Below are positions 55,827 through 64,000 of a stretch of DNA of 64,000 nucleotides, piece after piece. A program made the translations under genes and the position numbers. Each line of letters opens with the position of its first letter. Position 1 is the stretch's first letter. Origin of the DNA: Streptococcus pacificus (GTDB lineage: Bacteria > Bacillota > Bacilli > Lactobacillales > Streptococcaceae); NCBI RefSeq assembly GCF_016481305.1, contig NZ_JAENBO010000004.1:115826-179825 (forward strand), written 5' to 3'. Under the pieces are notes generated by a model. That model searched no databases. It worked only from the letters and a program-made list of their open reading frames with translations, and was not told where the DNA came from.

Positions 55827-56678
55827 ATGAATAAATCAAAAAAAATTAAGTGGCTAGTTGGTCTTATTGTCAGTGTTCTAGCAATTCTGTTTTTTGTATT
55901 ACTTTTACCTCAAATCAATTCTCAAAAAGAAAATGTTTCAAAAGAATTGCCAGACAAAACGGCAGTAACCACAAAAGACAAAGCAGTAGAAAAAACAAAA
56001 GCCAAAGTCACTTACAAACTATCTGACGCAGAAAAAGAACAGTTAAAACAACGCTTTGCTCCCTTAAAAGCAGTGAATGAAGAAGTTATCGCTTATATCT
56101 ATGCGCCAGGAACGCAACTTGATGAGCCGGTACTTCATACGGGAGATAATCATAAATACTTGGAGCAGACTATTACTGGTGAGTACTCACCTTATATGGG
56201 TGCGGTGTTTATGGATATGGACAATCATCCAAATTTTCAAGATCGTTTGACTTGGCTGTTTGGTCATGCTAGAGGAAGTACTGTTCCTGATCATAGGATG
56301 TTTAATGATGTCAATTTCTACGATGATAAAACCTATTTTGATGAGCATCCTTATCTAGTGATTGAAACGCCTGAGCGCTATTATTATTATGAAGTTGCCT
56401 TTATGATTATTGTGCCAGAAACAACTGCCTTTTATAGAACGAGTTTTGAAAATGACCAAGTCTTTTTAGAACAATTAAGAGAGGTTCAAAAAGAGGCTAT
56501 TGTCAAAAATGACGCCATTAAAATTAAGGCTTCAGATCGCTATTTAGTACTTTCAACTTGTCGAGAGGAAGATGAAACGATTAGATCTAATCTCTATTTA
56601 AGACAAATACCTGATGCTGAACTACCTGAATTTTTAGAAAAAAATAAAGAAAAACTAACCTATGTGCCAACAAGATGA
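55827..56678 (+). CDS. Class B-like sortase
   Basis: A 283-residue membrane transpeptidase with an N-terminal signal anchor (about 8-28), a charged linker to about 65, and a sortase barrel. The triad is H147 in F-G-H-A-R-G, C245 in L-S-T-C and R253 in I-R-S-N-L. Helix and loop spacing fit class B rather than the housekeeping class A. It would link sorting-signal proteins to the cell wall. No substrate gene lies directly beside it, although three LPNTG glycosidases and a surface protein are in the window; those are probably handled by sortase A elsewhere. No Shine-Dalgarno site. Confidence 0.88.
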   Translation: MNKSKKIKWLVGLIVSVLAILFFVLLLPQINSQKENVSKELPDKTAVTTKDKAVEKTKAKVTYKLSDAEKEQLKQRFAPLKAVNEEVIAYIYAPGTQLDEPVLHTGDNHKYLEQTITGEYSPYMGAVFMDMDNHPNFQDRLTWLFGHARGSTVPDHRMFNDVNFYDDKTYFDEHPYLVIETPERYYYYEVAFMIIVPETTAFYRTSFENDQVFLEQLREVQKEAIVKNDAIKIKASDRYLVLSTCREEDETIRSNLYLRQIPDAELPEFLEKNKEKLTYVPTR

Positions 56679-56753
56679 ACTCATCTGGTAGAAAATAGCT
56701 CTGAGATTGTCAAATTTGAAAAATTCGATATAATAAAATGTAAGAGGTGACGT

Positions 56754-57065
56754 ATGGATAATAAAAATCGTTATAAATTTACTTTTGGAGACAAATCATT
56801 AACTCTAACAACAGATAAAGATAATCTATTTATGGAAGAAGTTGAACGTGTTGCGAGAGAAAAATATGAGGCCATTAAAGAAAAATTACCACAAGCTGAC
56901 AATGAAACCGTGGCTATTTTGATGGCTATCAACACCTTATCAAAACAGTTGGTCAGAGAAATTGAGTTTGACAAAAAAGAAAGAGAATTAGAAGAATTAC
57001 GTGGCAAATACATGGGTGACTTGCAAGAAAAAATCAACGCCAGTGAAGTAGGTGAAGACTACTAA
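56754..57065 (+). CDS. zapA: Cell division protein ZapA
   Basis: A 103-residue cytoplasmic protein that bundles FtsZ filaments at the division site. It has the short N-terminal beta part (R-Y-K-F-T-F-G-D-K-S-L-T-L-T-T-D) and a long C-terminal coiled coil (about 60-100), as in Gram-positive ZapA. The start follows GAGGTG. A TATAAT lies about 30 bases upstream of the gene. Its TAA stop overlaps the ATG of the next gene by one base, so they are translationally coupled. Confidence 0.93.
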   Translation: MDNKNRYKFTFGDKSLTLTTDKDNLFMEEVERVAREKYEAIKEKLPQADNETVAILMAINTLSKQLVREIEFDKKERELEELRGKYMGDLQEKINASEVGEDY

Positions 57066-57610
57066 TGTTATCACTTATCATTTTATTAATACTAGCGTGG
57101 CATTTCTACATTGGCTACTCGCGCGGAATTATTCTTCAAGGCTATTATTTTTTGGCAACTATTGTGTCACTTATTATTAGTAGTTTGTATTATAAACCCC
57201 TTGCCAAGGCAATTACATTATGGGTTCCTTATTCCAATCCGGCTGAGGATGTCAAAGTTTTCTTTTTTACCGATGTTCCAATTTTCGAATTGGATAAGGT
57301 CTATTATGCAGGTGTTGCTTTTTTAAGCATTTTCATTGCCAGCTATTTAGCCTTTCGTCTACTAGGCATCTTTATGAACTTGATAGATTTAGACCTTTAT
57401 GACACCCTAACCTTTAACTGTATTAGTGGTGCTTTATCGGTTTTAATGACCATGCTCTTTTTCAACATGGCATTAAGTGTTTTAGCCACCGTACCGATTC
57501 CTTTTATCCAAAACATCCTTTCAAAAGAAGTGATGACTCAGTTATTGATTACATTTTTCCCTACAGCTTTTTTATTTAAAATGCTTTGGGTAACAAACAT
57601 ACTAAAGTAA
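57065..57610 (+). CDS. CvpA family membrane protein
   Basis: A 181-residue protein with about four membrane spans. The N-terminal H-F-Y-I-G-Y-S-R-G pattern and the I-S-G-A-L-S-V-L-M-T-M segment are typical of the CvpA family found between zapA and mutS2 in Firmicutes. The precise function is not known; the family is linked to colicin V production and envelope robustness in other bacteria. Coupled to zapA through TAATG. A hairpin overlaps its stop codon. Confidence 0.9.
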   Translation: MLSLIILLILAWHFYIGYSRGIILQGYYFLATIVSLIISSLYYKPLAKAITLWVPYSNPAEDVKVFFFTDVPIFELDKVYYAGVAFLSIFIASYLAFRLLGIFMNLIDLDLYDTLTFNCISGALSVLMTMLFFNMALSVLATVPIPFIQNILSKEVMTQLLITFFPTAFLFKMLWVTNILK

Positions 57611-57630
57611 GGAATTTCCTTGCTTTTTTT
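57606..57630 (+). terminator. Terminator of the zapA-cvpA operon
   Basis: An 8-bp stem AGTAAGGA/TCCTTGCT (57606-57613 with 57617-57624, one G-U pair), a 3-base loop and a T run. The stop codon of the CvpA gene is within the stem. Confidence 0.75.
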
Positions 57631-57695
57631 ATTGGCTATCATGAGAAAACACACAAAAGTAGTCAAACATTAAAGATAGGACGAGCAGTTTTTTC

Positions 57696-57704
57696 TGCTA
57701 TAAT
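57696..57704 (+). promoter_or_regulatory. mutS2 promoter giving a leaderless mRNA
   Basis: TGC-TATAAT, an extended -10 (TATAAT at 57699-57704), followed by six bases (ATAAGC) and the mutS2 ATG. No ribosome-binding site. Confidence 0.7.
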
Positions 57705-57710
57705 ATAAGC

Positions 57711-60038
57711 ATGAATACAAAAATATTAGACGATTTAGAATTTAACAAAGTTAAAAAAAGACTAGAGTCTTTTTTAAAGACCAAACAAGGTCACGAAGAA
57801 CTACTTCACTTAGCGCCAAGTAGTGAACGAGAAAAGATTGAAAAAAGTTTTACCGAGCTTTCTGAGATGGCGGCTATTTTCACCAACTCACAAGGTTTTT
57901 CAATCGGTTCTACTGAAGACATTTCACATAGTTTAAAACGGTTAGAATTAGAGGCTGATCTCAATATTCAAGAGCTATTGGATGTTAAAAAAATATTGAA
58001 AATCTCATCAGAATTAAAAACCTTTCACAACGATTTAGAAAATGTCACCCTTGATTTCTTAGAAGAACTTTTTAACAAGATTAATCCTTTTCCTGCTCTG
58101 CAAGGGAGTCTTGAAGCGATTAATGATGCTGGCTTTATTGAAGATTTTGCAAGTCCTGAACTCATCAGAATTCGTAGGATTATCCAACAAGAAGAACGTC
58201 AAGTCAGACAGACCCTACAAGAAATCTTAAAAAAACAAGGCGATTTACTCTCAGAAAGTTTGATTGCAAGCCGTAATGGTAGAAGTGTTTTACCTGTGAA
58301 AAACACCTTTAGAAATCGTATTTCAGGAGTTGTTCATGACATTTCTGCTTCAGGCAATACCGTCTATATTGAACCACGAGCGGTAGTGAAACTAAATGAG
58401 GAAATTACTCAAGCAAGAGCAGATGAACGTTACGAGATAGCCAATATCCTACGTCAACTCTCAGCTATGCTTAGAGAACATGTCTCTGAGATTAGAAACA
58501 ATGCTTGGCTAATTGGACATCTTGATTTTTTACGAGCTAAATACCTTTATATGGTTGAACATAAAGCAAGTATTCCAATGATTACGACCGATCATTCGAT
58601 AACTCTCTTAAATGCTCGTCATCCCTTGATTGAAAATCCTGTTGCTAATGATATCCACTTTACAAAAGAACTGAACACCATTGTGATTACAGGTCCAAAT
58701 ACCGGTGGTAAGACCATTATGTTAAAAACACTAGGTTTAGCGCAGCTAATGGCACAATCGGGTTTACCTGTCTGGGCGGATAAAGGTAGTAAGGTTACTA
58801 TCTTCAATCAGATTTTTGCTGATATTGGTGATGAGCAATCCATCGAACAAAGTCTTTCGACTTTTTCAAGTCATATGACTAATATCGTCTCTATCCTCAA
58901 TCAAGCTGATAGTAAATCCTTAGTCTTATTTGATGAGATTGGCGCAGGAACTGATCCACAAGAAGGGGCAAGCCTTGCGATCGCTATTTTAGAACATTTA
59001 CGTCTATCAGACATCAAAACGATGGCAACCACTCACTACCCAGAACTAAAGGCTTACGGGATTGAAACACAACGTGTTGAAAATGCTAGCATGGAGTTTG
59101 ATATTGTCACATTAAGTCCGACCTATCATTTCATGCAGGGTGTCCCAGGTCGCTCAAATGCTTTTGAAATCGCAAGACGTCTTGGTTTATCAGAAATCAT
59201 TATTTCAGAAGCTAGTCAAATGACTAATCAAGATAGTGATGTTAACCGCATCATTGAACGATTGGAGCAACAGACCATTGAAAGCAGACGTCGCTTAGAT
59301 AATATCAAGGAAGTTGAACAAGAAAACCTCAAATTTAACCGTGCTGTTAAAAAACTCTATAATGAATTTAACCATGAAAAAGAAAAAGAACTAGAAAAAG
59401 CGACTGAAGAAGCTCGTCACATTGTTGATATGGCACTTTCAGAAAGTGAAACTATTCTAAAACAGCTGCATGATAAGTCACAGTTAAAAGCACATGAAAT
59501 TATTGAAGCTAAAACCCAGTTGAAAAAATTAGTGCCTGAACCGGATCTTTCAAAAAATAAGGTCTTAAAGAAGGTAAAAAAAGCGCGTGCTGCGCGTGTG
59601 GGTGATGATATTATTGTGATCAGCTATGGTCAACGTGGAACCTTAACCAATCAATTAAAAGATGGCCGCTGGGAAGCACAAATTGGCTTGATTAAAATGA
59701 CCCTTTCAGAAGATGAGTTTAATTTGGTCAAAGAAGAAAAAACGACAGGCACCAAAAAACAAGTGCAAGTTGTTAAAAAAATGGGTAATCATTCGCCGCA
59801 AGCTCGTCTTGATCTACGAGGTAAGCGTTACGAAGAAGCTATGCAAGAACTTGATGCTTTCATTGATCAAGCCTTATTAAATAATCTCGCTCAAGTAGAC
59901 ATTATTCATGGGATTGGTACTGGTGTGATTCGTGAGGGTGTGACTAAATATTTAAGACGCAACAAACACGTTAAAAGCTTTGGTTATGCGCCTCAAAATG
60001 CTGGTGGATCCGGTGCTACCATCGTTAATTTTGGTTAG
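57711..60038 (+). CDS. mutS2: MutS2 family ATPase/endonuclease
   Basis: A 775-residue protein with a MutS-like core and clamp, Walker A GPNTGGKT (328-335), Walker B ending [10 protein letters not shown], a long coiled coil (about 500-620), a KOW-like region and the C-terminal Smr nuclease domain (700-775) with L-D-L-R-G and H-G-I-G-T-G. It lacks the mismatch-recognition domain, so it suppresses recombination or, as shown in Bacillus (RqcU), splits collided ribosomes. The N-terminus matches other streptococcal MutS2 proteins, so the ATG at 57711 is reliable even though it has no ribosome-binding site. Confidence 0.96.
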   Translation: MNTKILDDLEFNKVKKRLESFLKTKQGHEELLHLAPSSEREKIEKSFTELSEMAAIFTNSQGFSIGSTEDISHSLKRLELEADLNIQELLDVKKILKISSELKTFHNDLENVTLDFLEELFNKINPFPALQGSLEAINDAGFIEDFASPELIRIRRIIQQEERQVRQTLQEILKKQGDLLSESLIASRNGRSVLPVKNTFRNRISGVVHDISASGNTVYIEPRAVVKLNEEITQARADERYEIANILRQLSAMLREHVSEIRNNAWLIGHLDFLRAKYLYMVEHKASIPMITTDHSITLLNARHPLIENPVANDIHFTKELNTIVITGPNTGGKTIMLKTLGLAQLMAQSGLPVWADKGSKVTIFNQIFADIGDEQSIEQSLSTFSSHMTNIVSILNQADSKSLVLFDEIGAGTDPQEGASLAIAILEHLRLSDIKTMATTHYPELKAYGIETQRVENASMEFDIVTLSPTYHFMQGVPGRSNAFEIARRLGLSEIIISEASQMTNQDSDVNRIIERLEQQTIESRRRLDNIKEVEQENLKFNRAVKKLYNEFNHEKEKELEKATEEARHIVDMALSESETILKQLHDKSQLKAHEIIEAKTQLKKLVPEPDLSKNKVLKKVKKARAARVGDDIIVISYGQRGTLTNQLKDGRWEAQIGLIKMTLSEDEFNLVKEEKTTGTKKQVQVVKKMGNHSPQARLDLRGKRYEEAMQELDAFIDQALLNNLAQVDIIHGIGTGVIREGVTKYLRRNKHVKSFGYAPQNAGGSGATIVNFG

Positions 60039-60050
60039 CGTATCAAATAG

Positions 60051-60079
60051 TGGTCAAAGTGATTATTTTACTGTAAAAT
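60051..60079 (+). promoter_or_regulatory. trxA promoter
   Basis: TGGTCA (60051-60056), a 17-base spacer and TAAAAT (60074-60079), followed by AAGGAG before trxA. Confidence 0.5.
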
Positions 60080-60109
60080 AGTACTGTAAAAAATAAAAGG
60101 AGAATTGAA

Positions 60110-60427
60110 ATGGTAAAAGCAGTAACAGATGCAACCTTTGAAGAAGAAACAAAAGACGGAATCGTTCTCGTTGACTTTTGGGCAACTTGGTGTGGTCCTT
60201 GTTTAATGCAAGCACCTATCTTAGAACAAATTGCTGAAGAAGTCTCAGAAGACGAGCTTAAAATTGTGAAACTTGATGTCGATCAAAATCCAGCAACTGC
60301 TCAAAAATTTGGTATTATGAGCATTCCCACCTTGCTCTTTAAGAAAGATGGTCAAGTGGTTAAACAAGTCGCTGGTGTTCACAATAAAAATCAAATCAAA
60401 GCAATTGTTGCAGAATTAAGTAACTAA
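60110..60427 (+). CDS. trxA: Thioredoxin
   Basis: A 105-residue cytoplasmic disulfide reductase. The redox motif is C28-G-P-C31 in W-A-T-W-C-G-P-C, the cis-Pro lies in M-S-I-P-T-L, and the buried Asp is present in V-D-F-W. Normal length. It follows mutS2 as in many streptococci but has its own promoter and a strong terminator. Ribosome-binding site AAGGAG. Confidence 0.97.
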   Translation: MVKAVTDATFEEETKDGIVLVDFWATWCGPCLMQAPILEQIAEEVSEDELKIVKLDVDQNPATAQKFGIMSIPTLLFKKDGQVVKQVAGVHNKNQIKAIVAELSN

Positions 60428-60476
60428 TAAAAAGAAGCTCTTTGTCAACTATAATGATTGATGAAAGCTAAATGTG

Positions 60477-60508
60477 AGAAGACTAAATCATTTTAGTCTT
60501 CTTTTTTT
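60477..60508 (+). terminator. trxA terminator
   Basis: An 11-bp stem AGAAGACTAAA/TTTAGTCTTCT (60477-60487 with 60492-60502), a 4-base loop and a T run. Confidence 0.9.
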
Positions 60509-60709
60509 ATGCTTAAAACAATAATTTTTTATTTTAAGGTTTTTCATGTTAGAGACTTAATGTTGCTACCTGTCACTTTTTTATCGTTAATTTAGTTCAA
60601 TTATATATGTAAGTAATAATAAATAGAGGAATATAACACTATTTTTATCAGTTATAACTTTTTTAAAAGTTAACATTTCGGTATTTTTATTATTGACAAG
60701 TCATAATAT

Positions 60710-60738
60710 TTGATGTATTTATAAAATTAATTTATAAT
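60710..60738 (+). promoter_or_regulatory. Promoter of the surface-protein gene
   Basis: TTGATG (60710-60715), a 17-base spacer and TATAAT (60733-60738). Confidence 0.6.
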
Positions 60739-60792
60739 ACCTCTGTACATTTTTACATATAATGTATATTTCTAATTGAAAAAGGAGCATAA

Positions 60793-63700
60793 ATGTTTAC
60801 TAGAAAAAATAAATATGAAACGAAACAACGTTTCACTATTAAAAAATTTAAAATTGGAGTGGCATCGGTCTTAATTGGTACCCTCTTTGCTGGATTTGTT
60901 ACTCAAGTTTCAGCTGACCAATTAACAGATGAAACATCTCCAGTTGCTACATCAGAAGTATCAACAGTTATAGATGAATCAGTACCATCAGAAGATGAGA
61001 CTACAGTACCGGAAGCAAATCCAACCTCTGTAGATAACCAAAAGGCAATAGTAGATGAGTCGACAGTAGTTGCAGATGAATTAATACCATCAGAAGATGA
61101 GACTACAATACCGGAAGCAAATCCAACCTCTGTAGATAGTCCAAAGGCAACAGTAGATGAGTCGACAGTAGTTGCGGATGAATCAATAGCATCGGAAGAC
61201 GGTATGACAATACCGGAAGAAAAACCAACCTCTGTGGACAGTTCAATGGCAATAGTAGATGAGTCGACAGTAGCTACAGATGAGTCAACACCATCAGAAG
61301 ACGGTACGACAACACTGGAAGTTGAGTCAACGATAGCGGAAACGAATAAAACTGAAAAGTATAAAGTCACAAATACTATTCCAACTGATAAAGAAAATAA
61401 TGCTATCCCTCGTCCCCAAAATGAAGGCCAAGCTATCCCAGAAAGAACTGGATTTAGAATTGATTCTGTTACTAATAATATTAGAATTACAGAAAATACA
61501 AATGTTCCAAATTCAGTTGCTTCAGCTTTTATTAATGGCAGTAATAATGCTAACAATACACCAACTGGATGGGGAATTAATATTTCTTTTGACCTGTCTC
61601 AAACGAAACCTGGTCAAACAACTAAAATTGCTTTTAATAATTTAGGTGAAATCCGAGAGATGACAAGAAATAAAAAAGATATCTTGGCTTCTGATGGAAA
61701 AACTGTATTAGGTACAATCACCAAACTAGATAGAATTTTTGAAGATGGCGGCAATAGGCAACCATTTTGGGCACAAAGAATCGCTGATGGAAAAACAATA
61801 GACCAACGTTTACTAGCGGACCCACCAATAGTAGCTGAAGCTGGAAAATTCGTTTATACCATTACTTGGAGTGAAGCAGTGTCGCAATATCAGGTTGCTC
61901 AATACTCTGTTTCAAATGATTCGGCAGAAGGATTTTTGGTGCCGAGTGTCTCAAAAAATAAAACTATTGAAGCGAATATTGCTGTTGATGGTAATGTCAT
62001 CACATCATCAACATATATTTTGCCTAGACAAAATATGACTGCTATTAATAGTCCTACACGTGTTTCATTAGAAACAGTTAATGGTATCACCTACAATAAC
62101 AATGTTATGACTTCTAAGAATGATTCTGTGGTAATTGATACGGATTCTGATATTACATATGGAGTTGGTACCACATTTAATGTAAAACTTGCAGATTCTG
62201 ATTTCATAACATTTAAGAACATTGGTTTAAAATCAATTGCATCAGATGGTGGCTATGTGACATATAGGCCCTATAGTAGAGGGGCCGGTGCCAAACCTAA
62301 TAGTAATGATGTTTGGATATTGAATGATGGAAGAATACTGCCTGATGGAACCCCTTCTCGTTTTGTATTAACACCAAGATTAATATCACCTACTGAAGTT
62401 GAATTTAAAATCACTCAAGGTACTATCATGGGTGGTTCGGTTGTTTCCATACCTCTAGATAGAATGGGTATTGAGAAAGCAATGACAATGAATACCTTTG
62501 ATTATGCTCACATTACATATAATGATAGGGGACAAATCATTGGCGGTAAGATTGGAGATGACCGTACTAATGCTACTTTGATAGTTAAAGGAGTTGATCC
62601 AAATGGTAGACCTGTTGGTGAGGGTGAGAATGTCTTAACAACTGTTTCTAATAAGTGGGCGGTTAATGCTTATACCACTCAAACAAGAACTGTCTTAACA
62701 GGGGAAGTCATTGTCGAGCTTGTTGATGTTGCGACAAGAGAAGTACTTAAGACTGAAGACACTAGGTACAATGGTCTTGTAACACTTGCTGATGATGGTT
62801 CTTTTGAGAGTAATAGTATTTTAGGGTCACGCTATGACTTAACAAACTATGTACCACCTTTAACTTTAAATGGTCCAAAAGGTGAAGAATACGTGAGAGT
62901 TGATTTCACTCCAAACAATCAAAGAGGAACCATCAATAATACCAATATGGATATTGATAAGGATGGTATTCCTGATACTATTGTTCAGTATAGGTACGTG
63001 AGAAAGTTTGCTAATAAGGAAGTTTCTCGTAATATTGCATACAAGTATTCTGATAGTCAGGAGACACCAACAAATCTAAGAGGTACAAAAGCTTTTAATC
63101 CAGTAAAACAAAGTGTTAACTTTACTGGAACTATTAAAGTTAATGCTAAGCAGGAAGCTGTGTTAGATGAGAATAATAATCCTACTTACATTAATTGGAC
63201 ACCAAGTTCTCAAACATTACCAGAAAAATCTTCACCACTTTTAGATAATTATACTTATGATATAGCAATCGTTGATGAGAAGTCTGTTTCTGGTGATATT
63301 GAAGCAGAGCGTCAAACGAAAAATAATGTTTTAATTTACGATAAGTATGAAGCATCACTTCCAGAAGTTGTAGTGACTTACTCACCTATTGTTAAAACAG
63401 TTACACCAATACCACCAGCAAATCCTGGTGATCCACTTATTCCTGGTGATCCGAGTGGTACTCCAATTAAACCAGGAGATCCAATTGATCCTAATAATCC
63501 AGATGGTCCAACTTGGACTAAGGAACAGCTTGATAATCTTTCTAAACAATTCAACCGTACAATCAAATATATTGATAATAATGGTAAGCCTATTTCTTCG
63601 ATTGAAGTAGATAAACCAGGCTCTGTTCCTGATGGATCAAAAGATATTATTAAGGATGCTGTTAGATATTATCGTTCAGTAACAATTAATTTTGCTACTG

Positions 63701-64000
63701 GAGAAAAGACATTTGGTCAATGGCAACCAGTAAAAGGTGAAGGCACCTTTGAGACAAAAGCGTCACCAGTGATAAAAGGATATATTGCAAATAAGAAAGT
63801 AGTTGAAGGACCTGAGGTAACTATTAATAACCAAACAGATTCAAGTACTGTTGAACTTCCTGAAATTACTGTTGTTTATCGCCCACTAGGCAGCTATGTG
63901 CCACATGTGCCAGCAGGCTTTGAACCAGACCCAGAAAACCCAATTCCTTCTATCCCATACCCTAATGACCCAGCAGACCCAACTAAACCAGGTAAGCCTG
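60793..64000 (+). CDS. Large cell-surface protein with mucin-binding-type module (partial, runs off right edge)
   Basis: At least 1069 residues with no stop before the edge. It has a YSIRK-like signal (1-41; F-T-I-K-K-F-K-I-G-V-A-S, cleavage near V-S-A), then a Ser/Thr/Glu-rich stalk with 34-residue repeats (about 65-175), then a beta-rich adhesin region (about 210-870). A Pro-Gly-Asp-rich linker (876-908) leads to a domain with R-T-I-K-Y-I-D-N-N-G-K and G-Y-I-A-N-K-K-V (about 916-1027) that resembles Mub B2 or MucBP modules, and then another Pro-rich stretch. Further repeats and an LPXTG anchor are expected outside the window. A role in mucus adhesion fits the glycosidases upstream but is inference. 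AAAGGAG precedes the ATG. Confidence 0.88.
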   Translation, partial: MFTRKNKYETKQRFTIKKFKIGVASVLIGTLFAGFVTQVSADQLTDETSPVATSEVSTVIDESVPSEDETTVPEANPTSVDNQKAIVDESTVVADELIPSEDETTIPEANPTSVDSPKATVDESTVVADESIASEDGMTIPEEKPTSVDSSMAIVDESTVATDESTPSEDGTTTLEVESTIAETNKTEKYKVTNTIPTDKENNAIPRPQNEGQAIPERTGFRIDSVTNNIRITENTNVPNSVASAFINGSNNANNTPTGWGINISFDLSQTKPGQTTKIAFNNLGEIREMTRNKKDILASDGKTVLGTITKLDRIFEDGGNRQPFWAQRIADGKTIDQRLLADPPIVAEAGKFVYTITWSEAVSQYQVAQYSVSNDSAEGFLVPSVSKNKTIEANIAVDGNVITSSTYILPRQNMTAINSPTRVSLETVNGITYNNNVMTSKNDSVVIDTDSDITYGVGTTFNVKLADSDFITFKNIGLKSIASDGGYVTYRPYSRGAGAKPNSNDVWILNDGRILPDGTPSRFVLTPRLISPTEVEFKITQGTIMGGSVVSIPLDRMGIEKAMTMNTFDYAHITYNDRGQIIGGKIGDDRTNATLIVKGVDPNGRPVGEGENVLTTVSNKWAVNAYTTQTRTVLTGEVIVELVDVATREVLKTEDTRYNGLVTLADDGSFESNSILGSRYDLTNYVPPLTLNGPKGEEYVRVDFTPNNQRGTINNTNMDIDKDGIPDTIVQYRYVRKFANKEVSRNIAYKYSDSQETPTNLRGTKAFNPVKQSVNFTGTIKVNAKQEAVLDENNNPTYINWTPSSQTLPEKSSPLLDNYTYDIAIVDEKSVSGDIEAERQTKNNVLIYDKYEASLPEVVVTYSPIVKTVTPIPPANPGDPLIPGDPSGTPIKPGDPIDPNNPDGPTWTKEQLDNLSKQFNRTIKYIDNNGKPISSIEVDKPGSVPDGSKDIIKDAVRYYRSVTINFATGEKTFGQWQPVKGEGTFETKASPVIKGYIANKKVVEGPEVTINNQTDSSTVELPEITVVYRPLGSYVPHVPAGFEPDPENPIPSIPYPNDPADPTKPGKP
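60949..61320 (+). repeat. 34-codon tandem repeats in the surface-protein stalk
   Basis: GTAGATGAGTCGACAGTA recurs at 61051, 61153 and 61255, exactly 102 bases apart, with a degenerate unit before the first. The unit reads V-D-E-S-T-V-V-A-D-E-x-I-x-S-E-D and so on. Copy number may vary between strains. Confidence 0.88.

Larger units (their letters stand above)
60428..60792 (+). other. Intergenic region upstream of the surface-protein gene
   Basis: 365 AT-rich bases holding the trxA terminator (60477-60508), a weak self-complementary stretch near 60655-60675, the promoter at 60710-60738 and the AAAGGAG site at 60781. No small gene recognised. Confidence 0.6.

Noticed and set aside
60903..61556. 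Long minus-strand open frame of 217 codons
   Set aside because: It is the antisense shadow of the Ser/Thr/Glu repeat stalk of the surface protein. Its repetitive Val/Ser/Asp composition and lack of a ribosome-binding site show it is not a gene.

Overview
The window is AT-rich, densely coded and carries Gram-positive signals throughout: strong Shine-Dalgarno sites, TTGACA/TATAAT promoters, CcpA (cre) boxes, YSIRK-type export signals and LPXTG wall anchors. Gene content and order (pepX, glpF, cppA, pflB, dinB, recD2, lepB, rnhC, zapA-cvpA-mutS2-trxA, plus a pflC/pflD/PTS/fsa/gldA block) point to the genus Streptococcus, most likely the pyogenic group. I cannot name the species. No tRNA, rRNA, CRISPR array, insertion sequence or prophage was seen.

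Region 1 (1-17.3 kb) is mostly ordinary chromosome: a TetR-controlled ABC exporter cut by the left edge, a PadR/membrane-protein pair, X-prolyl dipeptidyl peptidase, glycerol facilitator, CppA, a serine hydrolase, an NTF2-like protein, an odd histidine-phosphatase-like lipoprotein, a GNAT acetyltransferase, pyruvate formate-lyase, DNA polymerase IV and a transglutaminase-like lipoprotein.

Region 2 (17.7-42.3 kb) is the most striking part. Three consecutive giant genes encode wall-anchored glycosidases of 1970, 3195 and 2818 residues with five catalytic domains in total: GH31; GH2 plus GH20; GH20 plus GH29. They also carry many F5/8-type (CBM32-like) binding modules. Predicted activities (alpha-GalNAc, beta-galactose, beta-HexNAc and alpha-fucose removal) fit stepwise stripping of mucin-type or milk-type glycans at the cell surface. 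All three share a nearly identical C-terminal cassette and terminator, and each has a cre-like box at its promoter. A mucin-binding-type surface protein starts at 60.8 kb and runs off the right edge.

Region 3 (42.3-46.3 kb) holds recD2, lepB and rnhC on the minus strand. Region 4 (46.4-55.6 kb) is a carbon-source module: a radical-SAM activase, DeoR and SorC regulators, a lactose/cellobiose-family PTS (IIA, IIB, IIC), a PflD-type glycyl radical enzyme, fructose-6-phosphate aldolase and GldA. Its composition matches the anhydroglycolysis pathway reported for E. coli YbiW/PflD (1,5-anhydrohexitol 6-phosphate to 1-deoxyfructose 6-phosphate, then hydroxyacetone plus glyceraldehyde 3-phosphate, then 1,2-propanediol). 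Two repeated operator motifs can be read in its promoters, one for each candidate regulator. Region 5 (55.8-60.4 kb) has a class B-like sortase, zapA, cvpA, mutS2 and trxA.

Four genes (GNAT acetyltransferase, rnhC, sortase, mutS2) have a -10 box 6 or 7 bases before ATG and no ribosome-binding site, so they look leaderless.
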